From positions 124,001 to 188,000 of the forward strand of contig CAWFLT010000017.1 of NCBI GenBank assembly GCA_963816795.1: DNA of 64,000 nt, read 5' to 3'. The translations under genes and the position numbers were made by a program. The notes below the pieces were generated by a model. It was not told where the DNA came from. It ran no database searches and saw nothing but the letters and a program-made list of their open reading frames with translations. Source of the DNA: CAWFLT01 sp963816795. GTDB taxonomy: Bacteria > Acidobacteriota > Vicinamibacteria > Vicinamibacterales > SCN-69-37. Shown here in pieces: positions 9,499 through 18,380 of the stretch. Position 1 is the stretch's first letter; each line of letters opens with the position of its first letter.

Positions 9499-10383
9499 TT
9501 ATCGCATCCCGAGCGGACCGAAGATGGGGTGATCGGTGATCCCGAGCGCTTTCGCGCGCGTGGCGTGCTGCAGCGCGGCTGGCCGATCGCCGGTGTTGAG
9601 CAACGCGCTCGCGTAGTTGGCGTGAAAGCCGCCGTTCGTCGGCGCCAGTTGGACAGCGCGCTCGAATTCGCGCCTGGCATCCTGGAACTTACCGGCGTTG
9701 TGCTTCGCGATCCCGACGGTCTCGTGGCAGGCTGCGCGGGCCGCGGTCTTCAATCCTGGAATCGTCTCGCCGCATCGTTCCATCGTCGCGAGCACGTTCG
9801 CAAGATTGCCCTGCACCCAGGCCATGTCCGGCGACAATTCGAGCGCGCGCTTCAATCGGATCAGCGCGCCGTCCGGACGCTTCGCCTCATTCAGCGCGAA
9901 CCCGAGTTGATGTTGTATGTACGCCGACGCCGGGTTGAAACCCACCGCCTCGGTCATGAGTGTCACCGCCCGCGCCGCGTCCATTTCCACGAGCGCCAGG
10001 TTGCCGCGTGCGACCAGGGCCGCAGCGTCATGGGACTGCGCCAGCTTCTCTCCGAGTTGGCGCGCGTCTTCGAGATCGCTTTCGGCCTTCTTCTCCCAGT
10101 ACCGTTCGATCAGGGCGCTCATCTTGAGCCCGAGCGCCTCCTCGGACGCGGGCCGCAGGGCCAACGCGAGGTCGGCGCTGGCGATCGCTCCATCGAGGCG
10201 GCCGTGCACCAGATCTCGATCGGCGGCGGCAATATTGAACGCGGCGCCTTTGGCGGCCAGATAGTTCGGCAGCGTCCAGGCCGCGGTGTGTGGAATCAGC
10301 GTGACGATCAGCGCGGCGAAGTACAACTGGCCGAACTGACGGCGCCGGAGATGGCGCGCCTGGATCGTGGGTGAGGGTGTCAT
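9499..10383 (-). CDS. TPR-repeat protein with N-terminal membrane anchor
   Basis: 294 residues. A single hydrophobic helix (LYFAALIVTLIPHTAAWTL) follows a basic N-terminus, and the rest is built of tetratricopeptide-like helical pairs, such as ASAYIQHQLGFALNEAKR, GALIRLKRALELSPD and NGGFHANYASALLNTGDR. TPR arrays bind protein partners; no enzyme motif is visible. The gene is the last of a three-gene same-strand set (TIR protein, PH-like membrane protein, TPR protein), starting 30 bp after the preceding stop, so it probably acts with them. Confidence 0.8.
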   Translation of the reverse strand: MTPSPTIQARHLRRRQFGQLYFAALIVTLIPHTAAWTLPNYLAAKGAAFNIAAADRDLVHGRLDGAIASADLALALRPASEEALGLKMSALIERYWEKKAESDLEDARQLGEKLAQSHDAAALVARGNLALVEMDAARAVTLMTEAVGFNPASAYIQHQLGFALNEAKRPDGALIRLKRALELSPDMAWVQGNLANVLATMERCGETIPGLKTAARAACHETVGIAKHNAGKFQDARREFERAVQLAPTNGGFHANYASALLNTGDRPAALQHATRAKALGITDHPIFGPLGMR

Positions 10384-10413
10384 GGTGTCCTCTCGTATCG
10401 ATGCGCGCTCCCG

Positions 10414-11091
10414 TCAGGGCAGCGGCGCGAGCTCGCGCAGGCGTTGTTCACGCAGTTCGAAGATCCGGCGATGGAGGCGATTGGCCAGATTCATGCGCCC
10501 GCGGTTGGTGAACGCATAGACGGACAGGCCTTCACGCACGGCCCACAAGATGCCGCATTTCCTGAACGCGTAGTAGAAGCGGATACTGACCAGCCACACG
10601 ATCGCCAGCCCCAGCGGCGCGACGAGCAGGGCGAGCAACCCAAACCAGCTCCAGGCTCCGAGGAACGCGAAGAGGAAGAAATCCGCAATCAGCATCAGGA
10701 CTGAGCCCTGTGCGAGCCACAAGACCAGCTCGAGCTTGCTCGGTTGCTTGATCACGGCACTCACCGTGTACTCGATCGGCGCATCCTGATACTCGACGAA
10801 CCCCAGCCAGCCGACGCGTAAAGTGCCTACGCGCCTGGGCGTGATCACCGCGAAGGACTTGCGGCCAAACGGCGGGATCCCGAGCGTGCCGAGATACTCG
10901 CAGCTGTCGATGCGCTCGTCGGCGCCGATGAACTGGTGGATGATCGTCTGAAGAGCGTCTTCGTCTCCGAGGCACGCCAGATCCACGAGGGATCGATCGA
11001 TGCGCACGGGACCGGTCGACGGTATGGCTTCCGGCTGCGGGGCCGCGGCCGGGGCTCTGGTGTCTGCGAATGTCGCGCTGATGGTACTCAT
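10414..11091 (-). CDS. Membrane protein with a PH-like N-terminal domain
   Basis: Start chosen at ATG 11091, which overlaps the TIR gene stop by 4 bp (ATGA). Residues about 60-125 contain RKSFAVITPRRVGTLRVGW and DAPIEYTVSAVIKQPSK, a pattern like bacterial PH domains (inference). They are followed by two close hydrophobic helices (VLMLIADFFLFAFLGAW and ALLVAPLGLAIVWLVS) and a basic cytosolic tail ending RRIFELREQRLRELAPLP. Coupled translation with the TIR protein argues for a physical or regulatory link. The family was not identified with certainty. Confidence 0.7.
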   Translation of the reverse strand: MSTISATFADTRAPAAAPQPEAIPSTGPVRIDRSLVDLACLGDEDALQTIIHQFIGADERIDSCEYLGTLGIPPFGRKSFAVITPRRVGTLRVGWLGFVEYQDAPIEYTVSAVIKQPSKLELVLWLAQGSVLMLIADFFLFAFLGAWSWFGLLALLVAPLGLAIVWLVSIRFYYAFRKCGILWAVREGLSVYAFTNRGRMNLANRLHRRIFELREQRLRELAPLP

Positions 11092-11660
11092 GACTGGGTG
11101 TCCTCCAGAAGATTCGCGAGGGTCTGACGGAACCAGCCGCCGGGACGGCGAGACCAACGGTCGGGACTGACCTCAACCACAGCCGCCGCGGCGGCAACCG
11201 CCTGCGATGCGGGTGCTACAGGAACGGCTGGGGCGGCCGCCGCCAACTGGCTGGCCTGTACCGTGCCGCGCACGGCGTCCGCCAGCCGATCGAGGTGCTG
11301 CTCGAGCGGTGGCGTCATCGCGTCGAGCCAGTGTGTGACCGAGAGGAACAGCTCGAACGCGCCGTGCATTTCTACCTGCTCGACGCGAAACGGCACGATC
11401 GTCAGCCCGTAGTGAATGGCGCGCTCGACTTCGCGGAGCACGTGCGGCGACGCCAGCGCACGCTTCGAGACGATGACGACGACGCTGCTGCAGGCCTGCA
11501 GGCCGTCGAGCACCGCGTCGCCGTAGGGTTTGCCGGGATTGATGTCGCGGGGCGCGTACCAGCATCTCAGCTGCGTGCGTTCGAGCCTGGCGACCACCGC
11601 GTCTGCGATGGGTTTGTCCGCCGACGAGTACGACACGAAGACGTCCATCTTTGCCTGCAT
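11088..11660 (-). CDS. TIR-domain protein
   Basis: 190 residues. A TIR fold covers residues 5-130: DVFVSYSSADKPIADAVVAR, then the BB-loop-like CWYAPRDINPGKPYGDAVLD and SSVVVIVSKRALASPHVL with the conserved Glu in REVERA, and later THWLDAMTPPLEQHLDRLAD. The alanine/valine-rich linker (about 140-165) is low-complexity and ends in SPDRWSRRPGGWFRQTLANL. Bacterial TIR domains are NAD-degrading or cyclic ADP-ribose-producing signalling enzymes, often in phage defence. The conserved Glu is present, but activity is inference. It is the first gene of the TIR / PH-like membrane / TPR set. Confidence 0.85.
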   Translation of the reverse strand: MQAKMDVFVSYSSADKPIADAVVARLERTQLRCWYAPRDINPGKPYGDAVLDGLQACSSVVVIVSKRALASPHVLREVERAIHYGLTIVPFRVEQVEMHGAFELFLSVTHWLDAMTPPLEQHLDRLADAVRGTVQASQLAAAAPAVPVAPASQAVAAAAAVVEVSPDRWSRRPGGWFRQTLANLLEDTQS

Positions 11661-11867
11661 CCGACCGCGCCGTTCACGCCTGGGGAGCAGTTGCGGTCGT
11701 ATCTACGTCGGACGATCGCTCGGAACGGCGAGTTCCGGTGTGGCCATGAACTCTCCGTGGGGTTTTGATGGGTGTTTAATGGGGGCGGGCCGGACCCTCG
11801 TCGCTTGACCTGTGACGCCGGCCGGCACACGATAGTGGGCCCTGGCCAGGAGAGAGCAGGAGCCAGC

Positions 11868-13802
11868 ATGAAGGTGCACTCCGTCGAGGGTCGCGACGGC
11901 CGCTCACAGCCTCTGACGGGCGCCGACCTGGCGCCCGCCGCTGAACTCCGGAACATCTACGCGACCGCTCCGCTTGGCATGTGCCACGTCGACGCCAGCC
12001 TCCGCTTCGTCAGCATCAACGATCAGTTGGCCGCGATGATCGGCCAGCCTGCCGCGGCGCACATCGGACGCACGGTTCGCGAGATGGTGCCGGCGATGGC
12101 CGACGTCGTCGAACCCATTTACCGGCGCGTGCTGACGACTGGGGAGCCGGTGCTCGACGTCGAGTTCACGGGCATGCCGGAGACCGATCCTGACGTCACC
12201 CACATCTTCAATTGCACGTACTGTCCGGTGACCGACGAGCGCAGCCACGTCATCGGCGTCAGCGTCATCGTCGAGGATGTCACCGCCCGACGGACGGCCG
12301 AGGGCCGGCTGCGTGAAGCCAGCGAGACGCTGCGCCAGAACAACGAGTTTCTGCACGCGGTCGGGACGCGCCTGCCGCAAGCGATGCTCTTTCAGGTGCA
12401 GCACGAGCCGGACGGCGGGTTCCGGTTCAATTACGCCAGTGAGGGCGTCGTGGCCGTCACCGGGCTCACCGCGGCCGATCTGCTCGCGCGACCTGATGCC
12501 ATCATCGAGATCATTGTCGAGGAAGATCGGCAGCAGCTCGTCGACGCGATGTCGCGCACCGTCGCCACCTTCGAGCCGCTCGATGTCATCTGCCGGCGGC
12601 GGGCGGCTGATGGCTCGGTGCACTGGCTGCACTTCCGGTCGGGGGCGCGGCCACTGGCCGACGGGCGGTGCCTCTGCGAGGGCATCGTGCTCGACATCAC
12701 CGCCCACAAACTCGCCGAAGACGCGCTCCGGGAGAGCGAGGCGCGTATGCAGGCAATCCTCGCGGCGCTGCCGGACATGATGTTCGTCACCACGACGCAG
12801 GGCGTCTATCTCAACGTGCACTTCCACAACGCGGCCGATCTCGCCGCCCCGCCCGATCAGATCATCGGCCGGTCGATCGCTGATGTCCTGCCCGACGCTG
12901 TCGCCCGCCATCTCTTTCGCGGATTCGATCAGGTGCTCCTGGAAGGCAGCGCGATTGCAGAGTATTCGCTCACCCTGTCGGGCCAGCTGCACCACTTCGA
13001 AGCGAGGATGGTTCAACTGGGCGCCGACAAGATCCTCACGATCGTCCGTGACCTGACCGAGAACAAGCGCGCGCTGCACGAAGCGCAGCATCACCGGATC
13101 GAGCTGGCGCACCTGTCGCGCGTGACGATGCTCGGTGAGATTACCGCGTCGATCGCGCACGAGCTCAACCAGCCGCTGGCCGCCGTGATGAGCAACGCTC
13201 AAGCCGGGCTGCGGATGCTTGCCGGCGGCGCTGCGCCCGCCGACCTCCAGGACATCCTCGCGGACATCGTCCAGGCCGATCAGCGCGCCGGCGACGTCAT
13301 CCGGCGCCTGCGCGTCTGGCTCGGTCGCGATCGGCTGCAGCCGCAGTCACTCGACATCAATCAGGTGATCCGCGACGTCGAGCGCCTCATCCACAGCGAG
13401 CTCATCTTGCGCAACGTCAGACTGACGCTGACGCTGGATCCCGCACAACGGAACGTCTCGGCCGACCTCGTCCAGCTCCAGCAGGTGATTCTGAATCTCA
13501 CCCTCAACGGGATGGAGGCCATGGATGGCATGCCGAGCCACGAACGGGTCCTGAGCATCCGGACGTCGTACGTCGGCGACGACGTGCACGTCGCGGTCAG
13601 CGATCACGGCCCCGGGATCGACGCCGGACACATGGACCAGTTGTTCGACGCCTTCTTCAGCACCAAGCCGACCGGCCTCGGCATCGGCCTCCGGATCTGC
13701 GCCTCGATCGTGACCGCTCACGGCGGCCGCATCTGGGCCGTCAACAACGACACCGGCGGCGCCACGTTCAGCTTCACGCTGCCGACAGACGCCCGCGCAT
13801 GA
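11868..13802 (+). CDS. PAS-domain sensor histidine kinase, FixL/NtrB type
   Basis: 644 residues from ATG 11868, preceded by an AGGAG site. Three PAS-like segments are visible (starting near APLGMCHVDASLRFVSINDQ, LPQAMLFQVQHEPDGGFRF and ILAALPDMMFVTTTQGVYLN). The HisKA box is MLGEITASIAHELNQPLAAV with the phosphorylatable His, followed by the ATPase motifs QVILNLTLNGMEAM, SDHGPGID and GLGIGLRICASIV. There is no transmembrane helix, so it is a cytosolic kinase that may sense a ligand or redox state through PAS. Its stop overlaps the start of the receiver gene by 4 bp (ATGA), identifying its partner. Confidence 0.9.
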   Translation: MKVHSVEGRDGRSQPLTGADLAPAAELRNIYATAPLGMCHVDASLRFVSINDQLAAMIGQPAAAHIGRTVREMVPAMADVVEPIYRRVLTTGEPVLDVEFTGMPETDPDVTHIFNCTYCPVTDERSHVIGVSVIVEDVTARRTAEGRLREASETLRQNNEFLHAVGTRLPQAMLFQVQHEPDGGFRFNYASEGVVAVTGLTAADLLARPDAIIEIIVEEDRQQLVDAMSRTVATFEPLDVICRRRAADGSVHWLHFRSGARPLADGRCLCEGIVLDITAHKLAEDALRESEARMQAILAALPDMMFVTTTQGVYLNVHFHNAADLAAPPDQIIGRSIADVLPDAVARHLFRGFDQVLLEGSAIAEYSLTLSGQLHHFEARMVQLGADKILTIVRDLTENKRALHEAQHHRIELAHLSRVTMLGEITASIAHELNQPLAAVMSNAQAGLRMLAGGAAPADLQDILADIVQADQRAGDVIRRLRVWLGRDRLQPQSLDINQVIRDVERLIHSELILRNVRLTLTLDPAQRNVSADLVQLQQVILNLTLNGMEAMDGMPSHERVLSIRTSYVGDDVHVAVSDHGPGIDAGHMDQLFDAFFSTKPTGLGIGLRICASIVTAHGGRIWAVNNDTGGATFSFTLPTDARA

Positions 13803-14344
13803 GCACGACGGATCATTCCATCTGTGTCATCGACGACGATCCCGCGGTGCTCCGGGCGCTGACACGATTGCTGCGCGCATGCGGGTATCCCGTCCGCACG
13901 TTTCTGTCTGCGCAGGAATTCCTCGATGCCGGGCGCGGCGACGACGCCCGGATCGGCTGCCTGGTGGTCGATGTCCACATGCCGGGCATGTCCGGATTCG
14001 ACTTGCAGGAGGCGCTCCACGCCGCCGGCCGGCCGCTGCCGGTGATCTTGATTACCGGTGCGAGCGACGCCAAGCTCCGCACGCGCGCGCTCACGAGTGG
14101 CGCGGCGGCGCTGCTCGAAAAGCCGTTCGGCGACGATGAGCTCATCGACGCGGTCCGGAAAGCGATGTCGGGGACGAGAGCGATGGAGGAAGCGGGTACG
14201 TCAGGGTACGTCTGGTACGACAGGTACGCAGGGTACGGCGGTACGGTAGGTACGGGGCGCGTACCCCTTCGTACCCACCGTACCTACGTACCTGTCGTAC
14301 CCCGCGTACCCTTCGTACCCGTCGTACCTTTCGTACCCGCTTAG
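13799..14344 (+). CDS. Response regulator receiver protein with repeat-encoded tail
   Basis: The receiver domain fills residues 6-122: acidic pocket D12-D14, phospho-acceptor D58 in CLVVDVHMPGMSGF, T86 and K108 in LLEKPFGD. FixJ-type regulators would continue into a LuxR-like helix-turn-helix, which is absent. Instead residues about 133-181 are translated from a GTACG repeat array (tail rich in Y, V, G, P and R, such as VPVVPRVPFVPVVPFVPA). The TAG stop at 14342-14344 overlaps the stop of the convergent TonB gene. The tail is probably a by-product of the repeat invading the 3' end. Output could be by protein contact only. Confidence 0.8.
   Translation: MSTTDHSICVIDDDPAVLRALTRLLRACGYPVRTFLSAQEFLDAGRGDDARIGCLVVDVHMPGMSGFDLQEALHAAGRPLPVILITGASDAKLRTRALTSGAAALLEKPFGDDELIDAVRKAMSGTRAMEEAGTSGYVWYDRYAGYGGTVGTGRVPLRTHRTYVPVVPRVPFVPVVPFVPA
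14195..14340. repeat. Inverted 9-nt GTACG repeat array
   Basis: About seven units of the type GTACGTCAG or GTACGACAG (14195-14258) face about nine units of the complementary CGTACC type (14260-14340). The result is a roughly 145-bp hairpin lying between, and inside the ends of, two convergent genes. The same unit builds the core of the element at 47381-47617. Confidence 0.8.
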
Positions 14345-17300
14345 AAGTTCAACCTGAACACGAGCTGTCCCCGCCTCGGGTGCCGCTTGCCTGTCCGGTG
14401 ATGCGGAACACGTTGGCGCTGTCGCTCGGCGTCGATCGTCTGGTTGAAGTTGATCGCGCGTGAACGCGTTGTAGACCTCGACGTTGAAGTCGAACGTCAC
14501 GCGCCCCGTGAGGTTGAACTTCTTCACGAACTTGAAGTCGAACTCGCCGAACCAGTTGCCGTAGAAGAACAGGTCCGGCGCGCAGTCGTTGAAGAAGAGC
14601 GCCGTGCAGTTCGGGTTGCGCGGCCGGCGCGAAGTAGCGGCCCGACGGCGCGGACGCCCGCCGGGTAGCCGCCCGGCTGGGTCGGATCGCGTGCGTGTAC
14701 GCCTGACTGCGTCTGGTCGGACGACGTCCTGCGGCATGTTCCACACGGTCGTCAGGCCGGTCACCGGATCCGTCGTGATCCGGATGTCCTTGAACAGCTT
14801 CTGGACGTCCTTCGTCGCGACATGCCGACGAAGCTGCGTGTTGGTCAGCCGGAACAGCGGCATCTGCATGCGGCCGCCGCCGGAGAACTGCCAGCCGCCG
14901 ACGCACGCCGTCGAGCCACGGGTTCATGTCCGTGCCGAAGCGCTTGCCGCGGCCGACCGGCAGGTCCCACACCCACAGCACCGCGATCTTGTGCGGCACG
15001 CTCGTCGCCCGGCGCCACCGATCGGCGTAGTGCAGGTCGAGCTGGTTCAGGTCGTAGCGGCGGGCGTAGGTGTAGCTGCCCTGGATCTGCAGGCCCTTCG
15101 AGAAGCGGCGCCGCAGGTCGATCTGCAGCGAGTGGTACTTGCTGCCGCCGACGTTGCGTCATGACCGTCGGCTTCGTCGACGAGCGGGTTCATGACCCAG
15201 AAGTTCGTCGGCAGGCCCGCGGCGCGGCCGTTGGTCGCGCCAGGTGCCGCTGTTGCCGTCCGTACAGTTCGTCGGCGATGCCGATCGGATCGGCGAACAG
15301 CGGATCGAGGTCGTCGACCCACGTCGAGTTGGTGAACTGGGCGTCGTTGGCGTAGGCCGCGACCGTGTAGTTGGCCGGATTGCCGGCCTGCGACGCCGGC
15401 AGGCCCGCGAAGTGCGCGAGGAAGATCGGCAGCGGCTGCGTGCCCGTGCCCGGCCCGAAGTACGCGAACGTGCCGCCGCGGCCGGCCGCGACGTTGGCCA
15501 GCAGGTTGGCCTGCGCGAGCTTGAACTCGTCCTGCAGCCCGTTCTCGACGAAGTTCTCGTCGTTCCAGTCTTCCGTCGTCCCACGGCTTCTGGTTGCGGT
15601 TGCCGATGTAGCGGACTTCGACCGCCATGTTCGCGTCGAGCGCGCGCTGGAAGCCCGACCGTCCAGGAGTCCGTGTAGCCGCATCTGGATGTTCGGGTCG
15701 AAGATCGCGACGTCGTTGCTGGTCGCCGCGGTGATCGGGAACGTCGGCGTCTTCTGGAAGTCCGGCGGTCCGAGCCGGTTCTTCTCGCTGAAGAGCAGCG
15801 GCCAGCGTCTCGCCCGGCCGGCACGAGCGGGATAGCCGGTCGCCGCGGTGCCGCGCGTCGCCGGCGTCGTCGCGCCCGGGTTGCTGCCGAAGACGCCGGT
15901 GAACCGGTCGATGCGCTCGCGGTTGAACGAGCGGGTGAAGCCGCCGCTCAGCGACGGCCTGCTCGGGATCGCCGAGGAACTTCCGCCAGAACCCGTCCTG
16001 CACCGTTCGGCCGCTAGGTGATGCCGACGATCGGCGCGAAGTTGTTCTTGTCGATGTTGTAGCCGGTCGTTCCGGCGTCGTACGCCGTGTAGGTCGGGAC
16101 CTGCGTCGGGTTGTTGAAGACGCCCGGGTTGAACATGTTGCACTGCCGCCCGCCGGGCCCGTCGCCGAAGCCCGACGGCCCGCACAGCGCTCTCGAGCGT
16201 CGACATCGTCCGCGTGCTCTTGGTCGGGCACCATCGGCATCTGCAGCTCGTAGCGCACGCCCAGCGTGAGCGTCATGTTCGGCTTCGACGCGCCAGGAGT
16301 CCGGACGCGTAGAAGCCGAACTCGTCCATCCGCTCGGCCTGCGTCAGCCGGCCGTTGTAGATGTACTCGGTGCCCTCGTCGTTCAGCCGGCCGGTGCCGC
16401 CGATCGACGAGACCCGGCCAGTCAGCAGCGCGTAGAGCGACCGCGCGTTGTTCAGGTCGCTGGTCGACGCGCCCGGGAAGTTGGTCGGTGGTGAACATGT
16501 CCCGCCGCCGGATCGTTCGTCGTGTTGAACCCGAGCGTGATCGTCGGCACCGTCGTCCAGTTCGTGATGCGTGTTCGAGATCCGCGTGAACGACCCGCCG
16601 AACTTGAAGCTGTGATTGCCCTTCAGCCAGTTCAGGTTGTCGTCGATGTTGAAGTTCGGCGTGTTGCGCGGCTGCGGGCTGTTCGAGTTGCCCGGCGCCG
16701 GGTTCGTGATCGCGCTGTTGTTCGGGCTGACCGGGAACCCGAGCGTCAGGAAGTAGCCGTCCTGGTTCGTGAACATGTCCGGGCTGCTGTCGCCGAAGAA
16801 GTCGATCGGCGACGACTGCCAGCCGAAGAGCACTTCGTTCACCAGGTTCGACTCGAGCGTCGACCGCAGCGTGCGTCGATCCGGTCGTCCGGTACGAGTT
16901 CTGGTGCGCCCAGGCCGGGAAGCCCGGGAACGTCGGGTCGGCGTTGTTCAGCGTGTCCGGGCTGTCCTTGAAGCGCTGCAGGTAGTACGTGCCCGACAGC
17001 CGATGCCGCGTGCGTCAGGTTGACGTCGACGCGCGTCGTCGGCGAGTTGCGCGTCGAGGCGACGTCCACGAGGTAGTTGAACGTCGCGGTGTTGAGGTTG
17101 GTCGCGGTGTCGTTGATCGTGCCGGTCGTCTTGCGTCGCGGCGTCGATCGCTGGAGCAGCGCCGCGACGGTCGGATCCATCGCGCGCGATCTGGCCGTTC
17201 GCCGCCGCCAGCTGCGAGCACGTTCACCGTGGTCGGGTTCGTCCGTGTTGTAGCGTGAAGTCGCCGGCGAGCGCCGTCGGCCGCAGGACCGTGCGCGCCG

Positions 17301-18263
17301 CGCGCCACCTGGTTCGGCGTCCACGAGATCTCTTCGTTGAAGAAGAAGAACGCCTTGCCGCGGCCGTCCACGACCCTGGGAATCACGATCGGGCCGCCGA
17401 CGCTGCCGCCGAACGTGCTGACCGTCGCGCGCGGCCGCGGCAGCCCGTTCAGCCGGTTGAAGAACGTGTTCGTGTTGAGCGACTTGTGCTGGAAGTACTC
17501 GTAGCCGGTGCCTCTGGTAGCTGGTTCGTGCCCGACTTGGTCACGAACCGCACCTGCGTCGCGCCCTGCGCCGAGCTGTCGGCGCCGGCCGTCGCCGTCG
17601 TGAGCGTCACTTCTTCGACGGCGTCCAGACGCGGCGTGACCATCGTGAAGAAGCCGTCGCCCGACTGCAGGTTGTTGCTGGTGCTGACGCCGTCGATCGT
17701 GATGTTGATCGTGTTCTGCGGCAGCCCGCTGATCGTCGAGCCGCGGGCGTTCGCGCCGCCGGTGTCGACGCCGGGCAGGAAGACGAGGAAGTCGAGCGCG
17801 TTGCGGCTGCGCGCGGCACGCTCTTGATGAACTCGCCGCTGATCGTCGAGCTGACGGTCGGCGATTCGACGCGCACGAGATCGGTCGGCGTCGAGACGGT
17901 GATTTCCTCGGTCAGCCCGCCGATCTGCAGCGTCGTCGTGATGTTCGCCGGCTGGTTGCCAAGGAGACGCACGTCGGTGTGCGTCATCTTCTTGAAGCCG
18001 GACATCTCGACGGTCACCGTATAGGTCCCGACGTTCATGTTCGGGAACGAGTACAGACCCTGCCCGTTCGTCACCGCGGTCTGCGAGATCTTCGTGGCGA
18101 TGTTGGTCACCGTCACCGTGGCGCCTGGCAGGACGCCGCCGTCGGCGTCCTTGACGATTCCTGACAACGACGTCGTCGACGCCGCACCCTGTGCGAACGC
18201 GAACGACGTCATACACACAAGACTGGCGACAAACACCGCCAGCCTCAAGAGCACTTTGCGCAT
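14341..18263 (-). pseudogene. Oar-like TonB-dependent receptor with many frameshifts
   Basis: Start ATG 18263 gives MRKVLLRLAVFVASLVCMTS and a signal peptide, then a carboxypeptidase-like fold (VKDADGGVLPGATVTVTN), plug sequence (ALDFLVFLPGVDTGG, ITIDGVSTSNNLQSGDG) and barrel segments (GKAFFFFNEEISWTPNQVAR, SFKFGGSFTRISNTHHELDD), ending GKRHPRRGQLVFRLNF at TAA 14341. The frame changes at least a dozen times. Early breaks near 17817 and 17516 look like one missing base. Most later ones (for example between 17300 and 16850) look like one extra base. Conserved residues persist in every piece, so a recent pseudogene or local consensus errors are both possible. Full length would be about 1300 residues. 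Confidence 0.75.
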
Positions 18264-18380
18264 TGCTCCACTCCCCCTGTTCCCTCCGCCGCCCGGCCCG
18301 GCGGCGAAGGCAGTGACACCAAATTGTTGTCTGAGCGATTGCCGCACGCAGAAACTACTCTCGATGGGACGAGCGGGTCA

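Noticed and set aside
11904..13202. 432-codon minus-strand frame opposite the histidine kinase
   Set aside because: Shadow of the kinase gene; composition is dominated by Arg, Asp and His without motifs.
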